A stretch of 64,000 bases of DNA from Rosistilla ulvae (lineage in GTDB: Bacteria > Planctomycetota > Planctomycetia > Pirellulales > Pirellulaceae). The DNA lies in NCBI RefSeq assembly GCF_007741475.1, contig NZ_CP036261.1:5023798-5087797 (forward strand). The letters are read 5' to 3'. Below the pieces are notes generated by a model. It did not search any database. It saw only the letters and a list, made by a program, of their open reading frames with translations, and was not told where the DNA came from. Made by a program: the position numbers and the translations under genes. The first letter of the stretch is position 1; each line of letters opens with the position of its first letter. Positions 52,331-61,424 of the stretch are shown piece after piece.

Positions 52331-52403
52331 AACCTCGATCGACCCGGCAGACGTTGCGACCGTCTTTCGAGGCGGCGGCACGACAACTCGGACCTAAGCC
52401 ATG

Positions 52404-53039
52404 ATGTGTCACCGATTTCATCTTAAGACCGGTGCTCAAGCGATCGCCGACCTCGTCAATGCGACAAACCATTGCGACGCGGGAACCTTTCAACAGGACC
52501 TCTTCCCGCTCGCATCGGTTCCGGTGATCCGTCGCGACGCACACCAGGAATTGGAATTGGCGCCGTGCAATTGGAGCCTGCTGCCTCGCACTTGGAAGAC
52601 TTCGGCCAAGTTTCCGACTTGGAAATCGTTTGTCCGCAAGTATCCCACCTTCAATGCCCGCGGCGAATCGATCGACGAGAAGCTTTCGTTTCGTCAATCG
52701 TTTGCCGATCGGCGGGCGATGATCCCCGCCACCGCGTTTTTCGAACACGGTTTCTTTTTCGGGCTTCAAGATGTCGAAACCTTCTGGTTCGCGGGCCTTT
52801 GGGACCGCTGTGTCATCGACGACGAAACGATCGACTCTTGCACGATCGTCACGACACAGGCAAACAGGTTGGTCGGGCGACACCATCCACGCAATCGAAT
52901 GCCGGTGATCTTGGCCGACGAAGATTCCCGCAAGCGGTGGATCGATCCTGCCATCCCGCGGCGCGGCGAACTGCAAGATCTGTTCCGTCCGTTGGCTGAC
53001 GATCGAATGACTCACTGGCCTGCCGAACCGGCACAATAA
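52404..53039 (+). CDS. SRAP/HMCES-family DNA-protein crosslink protein (YedK type)
   Basis: 211 residues. The second of two adjacent ATGs is chosen because it places Cys at position 2, the residue that crosslinks to abasic sites in this family after Met removal. Other active-site motifs are present: FNARGES, MIPATAFFEHG, IVTTQAN and HHPRNRMPVIL, matching the conserved Asn, Glu and His. It protects abasic sites in single-stranded DNA. The start lies 73 bp after the AP2/histone-like gene on the same strand, so co-transcription is possible. Confidence 0.93.
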   Translation: MCHRFHLKTGAQAIADLVNATNHCDAGTFQQDLFPLASVPVIRRDAHQELELAPCNWSLLPRTWKTSAKFPTWKSFVRKYPTFNARGESIDEKLSFRQSFADRRAMIPATAFFEHGFFFGLQDVETFWFAGLWDRCVIDDETIDSCTIVTTQANRLVGRHHPRNRMPVILADEDSRKRWIDPAIPRRGELQDLFRPLADDRMTHWPAEPAQ

Positions 53040-53049
53040 TCGAACGCGG

Positions 53050-53487
53050 TCAACGTTCGATCCGGCGGCGAACCGCATGCGCGATTAAAAAGATGCCGCC
53101 GATCAACGCGCCAGTTAGATAGCCTAGAGGCACTCCCAAGAAGAGCGCCGCGGTGATCAGGCCGCCCAAGCTGGCAGCGTCGGCAAACCAAACCGTCGCT
53201 AGGACAGATACCACGCTGGCTATGATTGATGCAGCCCGCGGCGACGCGCCCCCGAAGAGCACCGCTTGTGCCACGCCAACCAACGTCACGAAGCCTCCCG
53301 CCCACAGCACCATCGCATCGGTGGCTCCACATCCGCGAAGCACAGCAAACATCAGCGCATAGGAAGTTGTGACGGTCAACATCGTGGCTAGATCAAATCG
53401 CCGCGGTGCTCCGTAGACGGTCAGCTCCGCCAAGACCGGTGGCTCATCAGTCTCCGCCACGATTGGATCTTCATCGGATTCAGCCAT
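53050..53487 (-). CDS. Small four-helix membrane protein, unknown function
   Basis: 145 residues. An acidic cytosolic N-terminus is followed by about four hydrophobic helices (TMLTVTTSYALMFAVLRG, VLWAGGFVTLVGVAQAVLFG, IIASVVSVLATVWFADA, LITAALFLGVPLGYLTGALI) and a basic end (HAVRRRIER). The gene is convergent with the SRAP gene, 10 bp apart. No family recognised. Confidence 0.7.
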   Translation of the reverse strand: MAESDEDPIVAETDEPPVLAELTVYGAPRRFDLATMLTVTTSYALMFAVLRGCGATDAMVLWAGGFVTLVGVAQAVLFGGASPRAASIIASVVSVLATVWFADAASLGGLITAALFLGVPLGYLTGALIGGIFLIAHAVRRRIER

Positions 53488-53680
53488 CCCATCGTCCCCA
53501 TCGATTTCGCTCGCCGCAGCGTTCCAGAGCGGGCTTCCGATTCAACCCACCACACGCCGGATCAATGCCAAGTATCATAACGGTTAATGCAACGCTCGGC
53601 GGTGCCGTTGGCGATGGAATTGCGATGGAATTCGGGCACCACAGCGTCACAAATCGATATTCGAGAATGGAGAACCTTTG

Positions 53681-54922
53681 ATGCGATGTTGCCTTCTTCT
53701 GTTGCTGGTCGCGCTCCAAGCTTCCGCGGTTCTGGCTGCCGACTGGCTCGCCTGGCGTGGTCCAACCGCGGACAACCACGCCCGCCAGGGAGAATCGGTC
53801 CCAACATCGTGGAGCGAAACGGAGAACGTGCTCTGGAAGACTCCCGTTCCCGGCCGCGGCCACGCCTCGCCGATCATCGTCGGAGATGGCATCTATTTGG
53901 CCACCGCCGACAAGACCAAAGACGTGCAAGCGGTTGTCGCGTTCAATCGTCAAACGGGAGCCAAAGAGGGACTGATCGTTGTGCACCAAGGTGGCTTGGA
54001 CGCCAAGATCCACAGCAAGAACACCCATGCCAGCCCAACGATCGCCAGCGATGGAAAGCAGCTGTACTCGGTCTTTGTGAATAACAAAGCGGTCTGGACG
54101 TCGGCGATCTCGCTGGGCGGAAAGGTCTTGTGGCAGCAGCGGGTTGGCGAATTTGACCCTAAGAAGTACAAGTTTGGCTACGCCGCATCGCCTGTTGTCT
54201 ACCGAGACATATTGATCGTCGCTAATGAATACGACGGCCCCGACAGCGGTTTGTATGCGTTTGATACCGCGACCGGCAAGCCGCGTTGGCAAGCCGAGCG
54301 GCTCGAGCAGACCAGTTTTTCATCGCCGATCGTCGCCAAGGTCTCTGGCCGCGATCAGCTGCTGATCAGCGGGTTACGCCAGCTCGCTTCGTTTGATCCA
54401 GCCACCGGTCGTTCGTTGTGGCAAGCCGATGGAACAACCGATGCCACCTGCGGCACGGTCGTCTGGGATAGCGACCTAGTCTTCGCCAGCGGCGGCTTTC
54501 CGGACTCGGGCACCTTCGCAGTCCGAGGCGATGGTTCGGGAGAGGTTGTCTGGCAGAACCGTGTCAAATGTTACGAGCAATCGATGCTGGTCGTCGATGG
54601 CTATCTCTATGCCGTCGCCGATTCAGGCGTCGCATATTGTTGGCGAGCAGCCGATGGGGAGGAGATGTGGAAGCAACGGCTGAAGGGCCCCGTGAGCGCA
54701 TCGCCCCTGGCTGTTGGCGACACGATCATGGCGAGCAACGAGCGTGGAACAACGTATGTCTTCAAAGCAAATCCGCAACGGTTTGAAGAGCTGGCCGAAA
54801 ACCAATGGGGCAACTCTTCGTTTGCGTCGCCAGTGGTTGTCGACGACCGGATTTATCTGCGTCATGCCAAAGGCGACGGAGCAGATCGGCAAGAGTTTCT
54901 GGTTTGCATCGGCGAACAGTAG
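53681..54922 (+). CDS. PQQ-like beta-propeller protein (BamB-like), secreted
   Basis: 413 residues starting with a signal peptide (MRCCLLLLLVALQASAVLAA). The mature part opens with DWLAWRGPTADNHA, typical of planctomycete PQQ-repeat proteins. It continues with propeller blades (VLWKTPVPGRGHASPIIVGD, LYAFDTATGKPRWQAE, YLYAVADSGVAYCWRAADGE). It resembles BamB and the soluble PQQ-repeat family, but no dehydrogenase active site is recognised. It probably serves as a periplasmic binding or structural protein. The gene is divergent from the small membrane protein and convergent with the aquaporin gene. Confidence 0.85.
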   Translation: MRCCLLLLLVALQASAVLAADWLAWRGPTADNHARQGESVPTSWSETENVLWKTPVPGRGHASPIIVGDGIYLATADKTKDVQAVVAFNRQTGAKEGLIVVHQGGLDAKIHSKNTHASPTIASDGKQLYSVFVNNKAVWTSAISLGGKVLWQQRVGEFDPKKYKFGYAASPVVYRDILIVANEYDGPDSGLYAFDTATGKPRWQAERLEQTSFSSPIVAKVSGRDQLLISGLRQLASFDPATGRSLWQADGTTDATCGTVVWDSDLVFASGGFPDSGTFAVRGDGSGEVVWQNRVKCYEQSMLVVDGYLYAVADSGVAYCWRAADGEEMWKQRLKGPVSASPLAVGDTIMASNERGTTYVFKANPQRFEELAENQWGNSSFASPVVVDDRIYLRHAKGDGADRQEFLVCIGEQ

Positions 54923-55005
54923 ATCGCCGGGACGTTTGCCGAGCCATCGTGATGATTGCTCAACAGATAGAGTCGCGGTGACGCGACTGTCGCAGCCTGG
55001 GATCG

Positions 55006-55872
55006 TTAGTTGGAAGCCGGCGTTTCGCTCGCCGCACCCCAGCGGCCTAACATCAGTTGGTAAATGCCGATGCCCAACACCGATCCAACGATCGGCGAGA
55101 TGATGTAGACGGTAAGGAAACCCGTTCCCTGAGCTCCCGGCAAGGCGATCGAACCCCAGCCAGCGAAATAGGCGAACAACCGCGGGCCAAAGTCGCGAGC
55201 CGGATTGAAGCAGGCCTGCGTCAGTGGTGCGATCACGCAGATCAATGCTGCGACGGTCAAGCCGATGAAGACGGGAGCAAAGTTGCCCGGGCCGGCTTGG
55301 TTCTTCGAATCGGTCACCGCGATTACGACCAACGCAAGGATCGCCGTTCCGATGACTTCGATCAGACAAGCGATAGGTTCGGTGACTAGTTTGTTGTGTT
55401 CGGCGTGGGCTGTCGCGTCGTATAGATCGGGAGTGCCCGCCATCCCGCCGGGATTCGGAAAGTACTCGCCATAACACATCGCTGTTAGTTCGCTGCCCGG
55501 CTGGCCACGAACGACTCCCTTCTGCTTTTCTTTCGCTGCCAGATAGGGCTGGAAGACAGTAAACAACACCGCCGCGGCGAGGATCGCTCCGGCCAGTTGC
55601 GATAACACGTAAGCGGGAACGCGTGCCCAAGGAAACAGTCCCCAAGTCGCCAGCCCGCAGGTGATCGCTGGATTGATGTGAGCACCGCTGATCGAACCGA
55701 CAACATAAATCGCCAGCATGATCGAGATGCCCCAGACGATTCCGACCTGCCACAACCCTTGCAAGTCGCCCATCAGGACCGCGACGTGGACCGCACCACA
55801 TCCGAAGAAAATCAACAGGAAGGTGCCTAGCACTTCGGCAACACAACACGCGGACAAAGGGCGATCGGACAT
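55006..55872 (-). CDS. Aquaglyceroporin (MIP family)
   Basis: 288 residues from the ATG giving MSDRPLSACCVAEVLGTFLL. Six membrane helices and both NPA boxes are present: SGAHINPAIT and CFNPARDFGPR. The Asp after the second box is typical of glycerol facilitators (GlpF type) rather than strict water channels. An insert of about 60 residues after the third helix (KEKQKGVVRGQPGSE...TPDLYDATAHAEHNK) is longer than in E. coli GlpF. No glycerol kinase or dehydrogenase is nearby, so the substrate is inferred from the family only. Confidence 0.92.
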   Translation of the reverse strand: MSDRPLSACCVAEVLGTFLLIFFGCGAVHVAVLMGDLQGLWQVGIVWGISIMLAIYVVGSISGAHINPAITCGLATWGLFPWARVPAYVLSQLAGAILAAAVLFTVFQPYLAAKEKQKGVVRGQPGSELTAMCYGEYFPNPGGMAGTPDLYDATAHAEHNKLVTEPIACLIEVIGTAILALVVIAVTDSKNQAGPGNFAPVFIGLTVAALICVIAPLTQACFNPARDFGPRLFAYFAGWGSIALPGAQGTGFLTVYIISPIVGSVLGIGIYQLMLGRWGAASETPASN

Positions 55873-56033
55873 TGGCAAACGATCTCGAAACAGGAACAAG
55901 ACAACAAATCACTTTGGTGCGCCCTGCGAGAGCCAGGGGGGCTCGATAGTCTCGCACGAACGAATCGAGAATGCAACGCAGCGGCAACCAAATCGAAACC
56001 GCCGAGTATTCTCCGTCGCAAGGAGCCAAAATG

Positions 56034-58157
56034 TTAGAAGGTCTCGCGCCACGCGCGGGCTAAGCGTTGCACGATCGTTTCGGCAGGAACGGTTACGTGC
56101 GCGCCGACGCGCGTCCCCGCAAGAGGTGTCGTGGTGCTGGGTAGTTTGCAGATGATGCGAAACGTTTCCACATTCCCCACGGCGGCGGATCCATCGCCAC
56201 GACGGATCTCCGAAATCGAATCGACGCGGCTCTCGACAACGCCGATCCCATTCTGGTCAAAGCGAATTCGCACGCGACTGCCCGTGTCGATCAAGGCTCG
56301 CGTATGAGCATCCAACTCCAATACGACTTCCAATTGTTCTGGGTCGCCGATCCGGCAGATCTTCGTCCCTTCGACTAGATGTTGCCCTCTCAGTTCGCGT
56401 AGCGAAATCTTCGCGGCCCTGTCGGGATCGATCATCGGCAGGACGATCCCTTCGGCGGTGCTTTGAATCGCCAATTGGTCGACTTGTCGGGCGAGATATT
56501 CGACCCGCTGCTGCAAACCTTCGGCAGTCGCTTGCTGGCTGTCCCATTGCTCCAGCAGTCCGGGATTCGAGAGCGCCCGACGGCGCAGCGATGCCACGCG
56601 AAGACTGGCCTCTGCACTTTGGGAGACCAATTGAATTTGCTCGTTCAACAACTCTGGACTCTCCAGCTGGATGATCGGTTGCCCATTGTCAACGCGGTCG
56701 CCAAATTCGACGTCAACGCGATCGACACGTCCTTCGCTGCGGACATACAAAGTTGTCGCATCGGCGTAGTCGACGATTCCCGTCGCGGCGATCCGCCGCG
56801 GTAACGGAACGACCAACATCACCACGAAGAGGGCCACTGCGGCACCGGTTAAAATCAAACGTCTCACTCGATTCACTCCCATCCAGGCGTCGTCACCACG
56901 CGCCACGCTGATCATTTTTCGGAACATCGGCACGATCGCAGCAGCCATCAAGCCGCAGGCTGCTAGATAGCCAAACGGCAACAGACGAGCGGTTTCGGCG
57001 ACGGCGATCACCCAACATGCGATTGCCACGACCGCCATCCACCGCCACGCCGTCGAGGCTGCATGAAATAGAACCAACCATCGCGCGCCGCGTGGCCGAC
57101 GCGGCGACGCGTTTCGAAACGCGTCGCCCGCCAACGGAGCGACGATCACCGATCGCCAAGCCGCGGCGGCTTGGCTTCGCAAATTGGGGACATTCACCAG
57201 ATCGCTAAGGACGTAATAGCCGTCGAACCGCATCAAAGGATTTAGATTGAACAGCAGCGTGCTGACACCGCAGACGAACATCACGTTCATACATCCGTAA
57301 TAGACGGGTCCGACACGTGCGGACCACCAGATCAACGTCGCCACCGCGGCCAAGATCGCTTCGACGTAAACGCCGGCTAACATCACCGCGACGCGTTGCC
57401 AACGACTGGGCAGCGACCATGAATCGGTCACGTCGCAATACATGCAAGGCGTTCCACACAACAACAGCACGCCGATCTCCGGGCATCGCGCCCCAAACTG
57501 GCGACAGACCACGCCGTGCGCCAATTCGTGAACGACCTTCGTCCCAACGATCGTCAGCGCGAGAGGCAACCAATTTTGAGGTCCGAAGAAGGCATGAAAC
57601 GAAGGCAAGGCGTGAGTGAATTGTCGAATTTGCGTCAGCACAATCGCGGCCGCCAGCCCCACGATCGCCATCCAAAACAGGACCGCTCGTTTGCCAAACA
57701 ACCACCGCGCATGTGGCACCAACCAACACAACAAGCGATCGGCGTCGACACCAGGCAAACGAATGTAGAACGGATTGAAGCTTGGTCGAGCGGATTCACG
57801 CCGCGTTTGCGGAACACCTTGCAGCAACTGTTGCTCTGCCGCCTCGGCGACCAACCCCGGATCGGCCTCGTCCAGCCGCTGCAATTGCTGGTAGTCCGAT
57901 TCCGACAGACGCACGACTTGGCGGGCCAACGGATCGCGGACCAACCAATATCGTCGTCCTTGATGATACGTCGCTGTCGCTTGCAGATCGGAACGAAAAC
58001 GGACCGGCGGCGCAGCGACGCCCGATCCCCGATCCGATTCCGAATCGGTGGTCTGCGGTTGTGGATCGACGGCGGCGATCGGACCGTTCAAGGCTAGCGG
58101 ACCTTTCGTTCGAGATGGACTCGCATTTCGACTTCGGTTCCTGGGACCAACAACCAT
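56034..58157 (-). CDS. M50-type metalloprotease-like protein fused to HlyD adaptor (second system)
   Basis: 707 residues from an ATG that overlaps the upstream HlyD gene by 64 bp; a TTG just after that stop (near 58091) is an alternative start. A PqqD-like N-terminal domain (about 55-120) is followed by membrane helices with HELAH at 210-214, CMYCDVTDSW and NPLMRFDG at 306-313. The HlyD part has VRSEGRVDRVDVEFGDRVDN, a coiled-coil, IQSTAEGIVLPMIDPD and a barrel domain. The zinc-site residues are complete. It parallels the protein at 27348-29582 and probably forms the inner-membrane base of a second, smaller export or efflux complex. Confidence 0.87.
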   Translation of the reverse strand: MVVGPRNRSRNASPSRTKGPLALNGPIAAVDPQPQTTDSESDRGSGVAAPPVRFRSDLQATATYHQGRRYWLVRDPLARQVVRLSESDYQQLQRLDEADPGLVAEAAEQQLLQGVPQTRRESARPSFNPFYIRLPGVDADRLLCWLVPHARWLFGKRAVLFWMAIVGLAAAIVLTQIRQFTHALPSFHAFFGPQNWLPLALTIVGTKVVHELAHGVVCRQFGARCPEIGVLLLCGTPCMYCDVTDSWSLPSRWQRVAVMLAGVYVEAILAAVATLIWWSARVGPVYYGCMNVMFVCGVSTLLFNLNPLMRFDGYYVLSDLVNVPNLRSQAAAAWRSVIVAPLAGDAFRNASPRRPRGARWLVLFHAASTAWRWMAVVAIACWVIAVAETARLLPFGYLAACGLMAAAIVPMFRKMISVARGDDAWMGVNRVRRLILTGAAVALFVVMLVVPLPRRIAATGIVDYADATTLYVRSEGRVDRVDVEFGDRVDNGQPIIQLESPELLNEQIQLVSQSAEASLRVASLRRRALSNPGLLEQWDSQQATAEGLQQRVEYLARQVDQLAIQSTAEGIVLPMIDPDRAAKISLRELRGQHLVEGTKICRIGDPEQLEVVLELDAHTRALIDTGSRVRIRFDQNGIGVVESRVDSISEIRRGDGSAAVGNVETFRIICKLPSTTTPLAGTRVGAHVTVPAETIVQRLARAWRETF

Positions 58158-59095
58158 GCGTTGCCCAAGCGTTTGTTATCGATCGTCGCGTGCAGACGGT
58201 AGCGTTGCCCGGTCAAGATCTGGGGATCGACCGAATCGATCGCACCGATCAACTGATGCGATTCTCCAGCGTTTCGCCAAACGACGCTGACCGGGGCCCC
58301 AACCGCTTCAGCTGGCGGCAATTGTTCGGCCGACAAGAAGGCGTCGATCCGCAGTTGATCCATCCGCGCGACCGTCGCGATCGTCTCCCCCTCTTTGATC
58401 CATTCCCCCGCTCGCCGTTCGATCGACAAGATCACGCCAGCGATCGGCGACTTGATTCGCAGCCGTTCCAATTGATCATCGATCGCCGACAGTTCTGCCG
58501 ATCGCAGTTCGAATTGAATCTGAGCCAGTCGCAGCGTCTTCTCGGCCCGAGCGATCTCCAGCCTCGCCCGTTCGACTCCCAGTTCGCTCTGCCGAACAGT
58601 TCGCAGCGATCCGCCCCCTTTTTGATAGATCCCTTTGTCGGCATCTCGTTGGGCAACCGCTTCGGCGTACAACGCCTTGGCGTAATCCAAATCGACTTCG
58701 TCGCTCGTCTCCTCCCGCGCCGCGGTCTGCTGCCAAACAGCCGCTCGGCGACGCAACAACGTTGCCGAATCGTCTTGCCTTGCGATCAGATGCCCCGCCG
58801 AAACGGTATCGTTCAATTGGACTTTAACTTCGACCACGCGTCCCGCTTCGACCGCAGGAATGCGAATCTCTTCGGCGAACCGGACCGCACAGTCCTCGAC
58901 AACGACCGCCGCCGATGCGACCTGCCCGTGCGCTGCCGGTGCCCCCCAGGCCGCGGAAACGACCGACAGTCCCAACCACAACGCATGGATCATTCCCATG
59001 CGTGCTGAACGCCGTGTCGGTGTCGTGCAAACACCACGTTTAAGTTCGTGATCCATCGTTTGCTGCGGGCGAGGGTTTGGGATGCTTCGTTTCAT
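58094..59095 (-). CDS. HlyD-family periplasmic adaptor (second system)
   Basis: 333 residues from the ATG at 59095, 32 bp after the GAF-HlyD stop; ATGs at 59056 and 58999 are alternatives. A basic n-region and hydrophobic core (IHALWLGLSVVSAAWGAPAA) are followed by a lipoyl half (IPAVEAGRVVEVKVQLNDTV), a coiled-coil, LRIKSPIAGVILSIERRAGE and a beta-barrel segment. It is the counterpart of the adaptor at 24345-25193. Overlap with the M50-HlyD gene indicates an operon. Confidence 0.86.
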   Translation of the reverse strand: MKRSIPNPRPQQTMDHELKRGVCTTPTRRSARMGMIHALWLGLSVVSAAWGAPAAHGQVASAAVVVEDCAVRFAEEIRIPAVEAGRVVEVKVQLNDTVSAGHLIARQDDSATLLRRRAAVWQQTAAREETSDEVDLDYAKALYAEAVAQRDADKGIYQKGGGSLRTVRQSELGVERARLEIARAEKTLRLAQIQFELRSAELSAIDDQLERLRIKSPIAGVILSIERRAGEWIKEGETIATVARMDQLRIDAFLSAEQLPPAEAVGAPVSVVWRNAGESHQLIGAIDSVDPQILTGQRYRLHATIDNKRLGNAWLLVPGTEVEMRVHLERKVR

Positions 59096-59127
59096 GGCTT
59101 GACCGCTACCGCGTCTGTTGTTCGAAC

Positions 59128-61107
59128 CTATAGATAAACACCGATCGCTTCGGAAACGGCACGGATCAAGTCTTGGAAGGCGACGTAGAACAACGGTTCG
59201 CGGCCGCAAGGGATCGCGACGGTCGCAATCGCTCCCGGCTGGCGAATCGGCAGCAAATCGGTTTCAACCGCGATCTCCGCCATACCGGTCGCCGGCTCCG
59301 ATTCGGCAGTCAACGCGGCCAACCCAATGTTTTGCAGGCTGCCCGCAAGCGGTTGACTCGGGAACGATCGGAAGATCACCTGGGCATCGACGGGCTGCTG
59401 GCTGCCATCGACCGCACGCAAAACGTGATCGATCCGTTCCTGGGGTACCGACGCGCGGACCACCCAACGCCCATCGGGATCGACAACTTGCAACAGTTGC
59501 TGGCTGCGACGAACCGGCCGATCGGCCAATTCATGCTGGATCCGCCAACCGATCACCTGTCCCGCCAGACTGGCGCGAAGCGTTAGATCCGTCCGCTGTT
59601 GTTGCAGCAGATGCAGCTGGCGCGCAATGCCGTCCCGCTTTTGTTGGACAACTTTAAACTCACCTTCGATCCGCTCGCGCTCTTCGCTCGTCTTGCCCGC
59701 CATCGAGATCATCAACGCTTTGAGTTCCCGATCCCGCTGCTGCAAGACGTTTTGTTGTCCCAGACAATCATCGATCTGTTGATCTAATTGCGGATCGATC
59801 AATTCCGCCAGAATGTCTCCCGGTTGGACCATGTCCCCGTGCGTGACATGGACCTTGTCGACGACTGCGTCGCGAGGTGCGTAGACGGTTTGCTTGTCCA
59901 ACGGTTCCAATTTCCCGTCGGCCGATACGACCATCGGCACCGGCAGCATGGCGACCGCCGACAACAACAATGCGATCAGCCCGGCCAGCAAAACCTTCCG
60001 TCGCGAGCCCTCGACACGTCCCCCCGCAGTGAACAGTTGCGATTGCAACGAAGCATACGGGATCGCTTCGAATCGGTCGGTGTTGGACCACGCCGACGCG
60101 GCGTGAGCGGCAAACGCGAGCCAACGTCGCTGTTGAGTTGGCGAGATCGGCCCGCCCTCCCGTTGCAACAGCAAGACACACGTCGGATGAAGCGGCAGCA
60201 GGCCGACGACCGGAATGATGTCAGCCTCTTCATCGATCGATTCGACAGCCCAAACCGGGCCATCGTCGATTTGACGCCGCCGTGCGACATAACCAGCCAG
60301 TGCTTTCACGGTTGGCGCATGGCTGTCGAAATCGGGAACTCCACTGATTGTGACAACATGCCAATGGTTGCCATCGCGACGCAGCAAGCTGACGCGATCG
60401 ACCTCGAATGTCGCCGCCGCGACATCGACGATCGCCGCGGCGGTGTCATCGAACGCGAGCGACCGATGCAAACCGGCAACGTTCTGCCCCAGCCGAATCC
60501 AATCTTGTTCGTCCCGACGGACCCGACGCAGCGTTTCCGTTCTCAAAAATTCGCCCGCCAGATCACCCATCTGAGCGGCGAACCGCAGGTAGCCACGCTG
60601 CGTTGCGAGCCCGCCACCGGTTGGCATCAAGACCTCCAGCACCGCTTCGCTAAGGCCATCGACCAAGATCGGGACCAACACCGCCAACGAATCGGTCGTA
60701 TTGGCCGCCGCCGCGCGATCGACCTCCGCCGCCGCTGGCGGGACCAATACCGGTTCGCCTCGCGCCGCGACCTCGGCAACCAATTGGGCGTAGCAGCCGA
60801 TCGCTTCGGTATCGCCATCGGCGTGGGATGGCTGCCCAACCCGAATCTGTTCCGCCGCCAGTTCGTCGCGAAATTCCCACAAGCTCACCGATTGGGCCGC
60901 CGTTGCCCGCTGGACCCGATCTAAGAACGACGGCCAGAAAGTTTTTGCGTCGCGGCAACTGTGGACGAGATCGGACGCCTCCCGCACCAAACGCTGGATC
61001 TCGCGTCGGGTTTGATGGACCAAGTCCTCGCTCGATGCGTTGCCGCCGGCGGCAGTCGTTGACTGCGCCGAAAAGCGGAACGGCTCGTTGGGACTAAGGG
61101 TTTCCAT
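59128..61107 (-). CDS. GAF-domain / HlyD hybrid protein (second system)
   Basis: 659 residues from the ATG at 61107; a GTG at 61233 would add 42 residues. One or two GAF-like regions (the clearer at about 210-350: DRVSLLRRDGNHWHVVTISG) precede a membrane helix at about 370-389 (VLLAGLIALLLSAVAMLPVP). The HlyD half has VYAPRDAVVDKVHVTHGDMV, a coiled-coil, LRASLAGQVIGWRIQ and a barrel part. It has the same architecture as the protein at 25262-27250 and heads the second triad. A cytosolic sensing domain coupled to a periplasmic adaptor is inferred from the topology. Confidence 0.85.
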   Translation of the reverse strand: METLSPNEPFRFSAQSTTAAGGNASSEDLVHQTRREIQRLVREASDLVHSCRDAKTFWPSFLDRVQRATAAQSVSLWEFRDELAAEQIRVGQPSHADGDTEAIGCYAQLVAEVAARGEPVLVPPAAAEVDRAAAANTTDSLAVLVPILVDGLSEAVLEVLMPTGGGLATQRGYLRFAAQMGDLAGEFLRTETLRRVRRDEQDWIRLGQNVAGLHRSLAFDDTAAAIVDVAAATFEVDRVSLLRRDGNHWHVVTISGVPDFDSHAPTVKALAGYVARRRQIDDGPVWAVESIDEEADIIPVVGLLPLHPTCVLLLQREGGPISPTQQRRWLAFAAHAASAWSNTDRFEAIPYASLQSQLFTAGGRVEGSRRKVLLAGLIALLLSAVAMLPVPMVVSADGKLEPLDKQTVYAPRDAVVDKVHVTHGDMVQPGDILAELIDPQLDQQIDDCLGQQNVLQQRDRELKALMISMAGKTSEERERIEGEFKVVQQKRDGIARQLHLLQQQRTDLTLRASLAGQVIGWRIQHELADRPVRRSQQLLQVVDPDGRWVVRASVPQERIDHVLRAVDGSQQPVDAQVIFRSFPSQPLAGSLQNIGLAALTAESEPATGMAEIAVETDLLPIRQPGAIATVAIPCGREPLFYVAFQDLIRAVSEAIGVYL

Positions 61108-61424
61108 CGTTTGCGCTAGCTGGCTTGGGATGACAAAGGCCGAACGTTCGCTGACCGGTCGCGTGTCTCGCAACCGTTTGATCGGAACTCGATTCCCAAG
61201 GGAAGCGAAATTAAAGCGGTACCGGTCAATCACACCTATCGGCTGATCAGGTGCACGCTAGCAAACCCGAAACCGATCAGCCGCTACAAACTCACGCAGT
61301 CTGAGAGTAACCTATGTCTCCGGATGGGGGCCGATCGCCCCCTCGAGAGATGCAATACGGTTCTGAATGCCGTTGCATGTTGGAAACGAATCCCCACGCC
61401 CCACCACCTGCAGAGCCCCACGCC
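61108..61424. promoter_or_regulatory. Divergent region between the second GAF-HlyD gene and a hydrolase gene
   Basis: 317 bp if both genes use the ATG starts chosen here; shorter if the GTG at 61233 is used. It must carry promoters for both directions. No clear palindrome or -35/-10 pair was recognised. Confidence 0.4.

Noticed and set aside
58094-58157. 64-bp overlap of HlyD and M50-HlyD genes as a possible frameshift or gene fusion
   Set aside because: Both proteins are complete and the equivalent genes at 24345-29582 are separate, so this is an operon overlap or a mis-chosen start (a TTG near 58091 would remove it).
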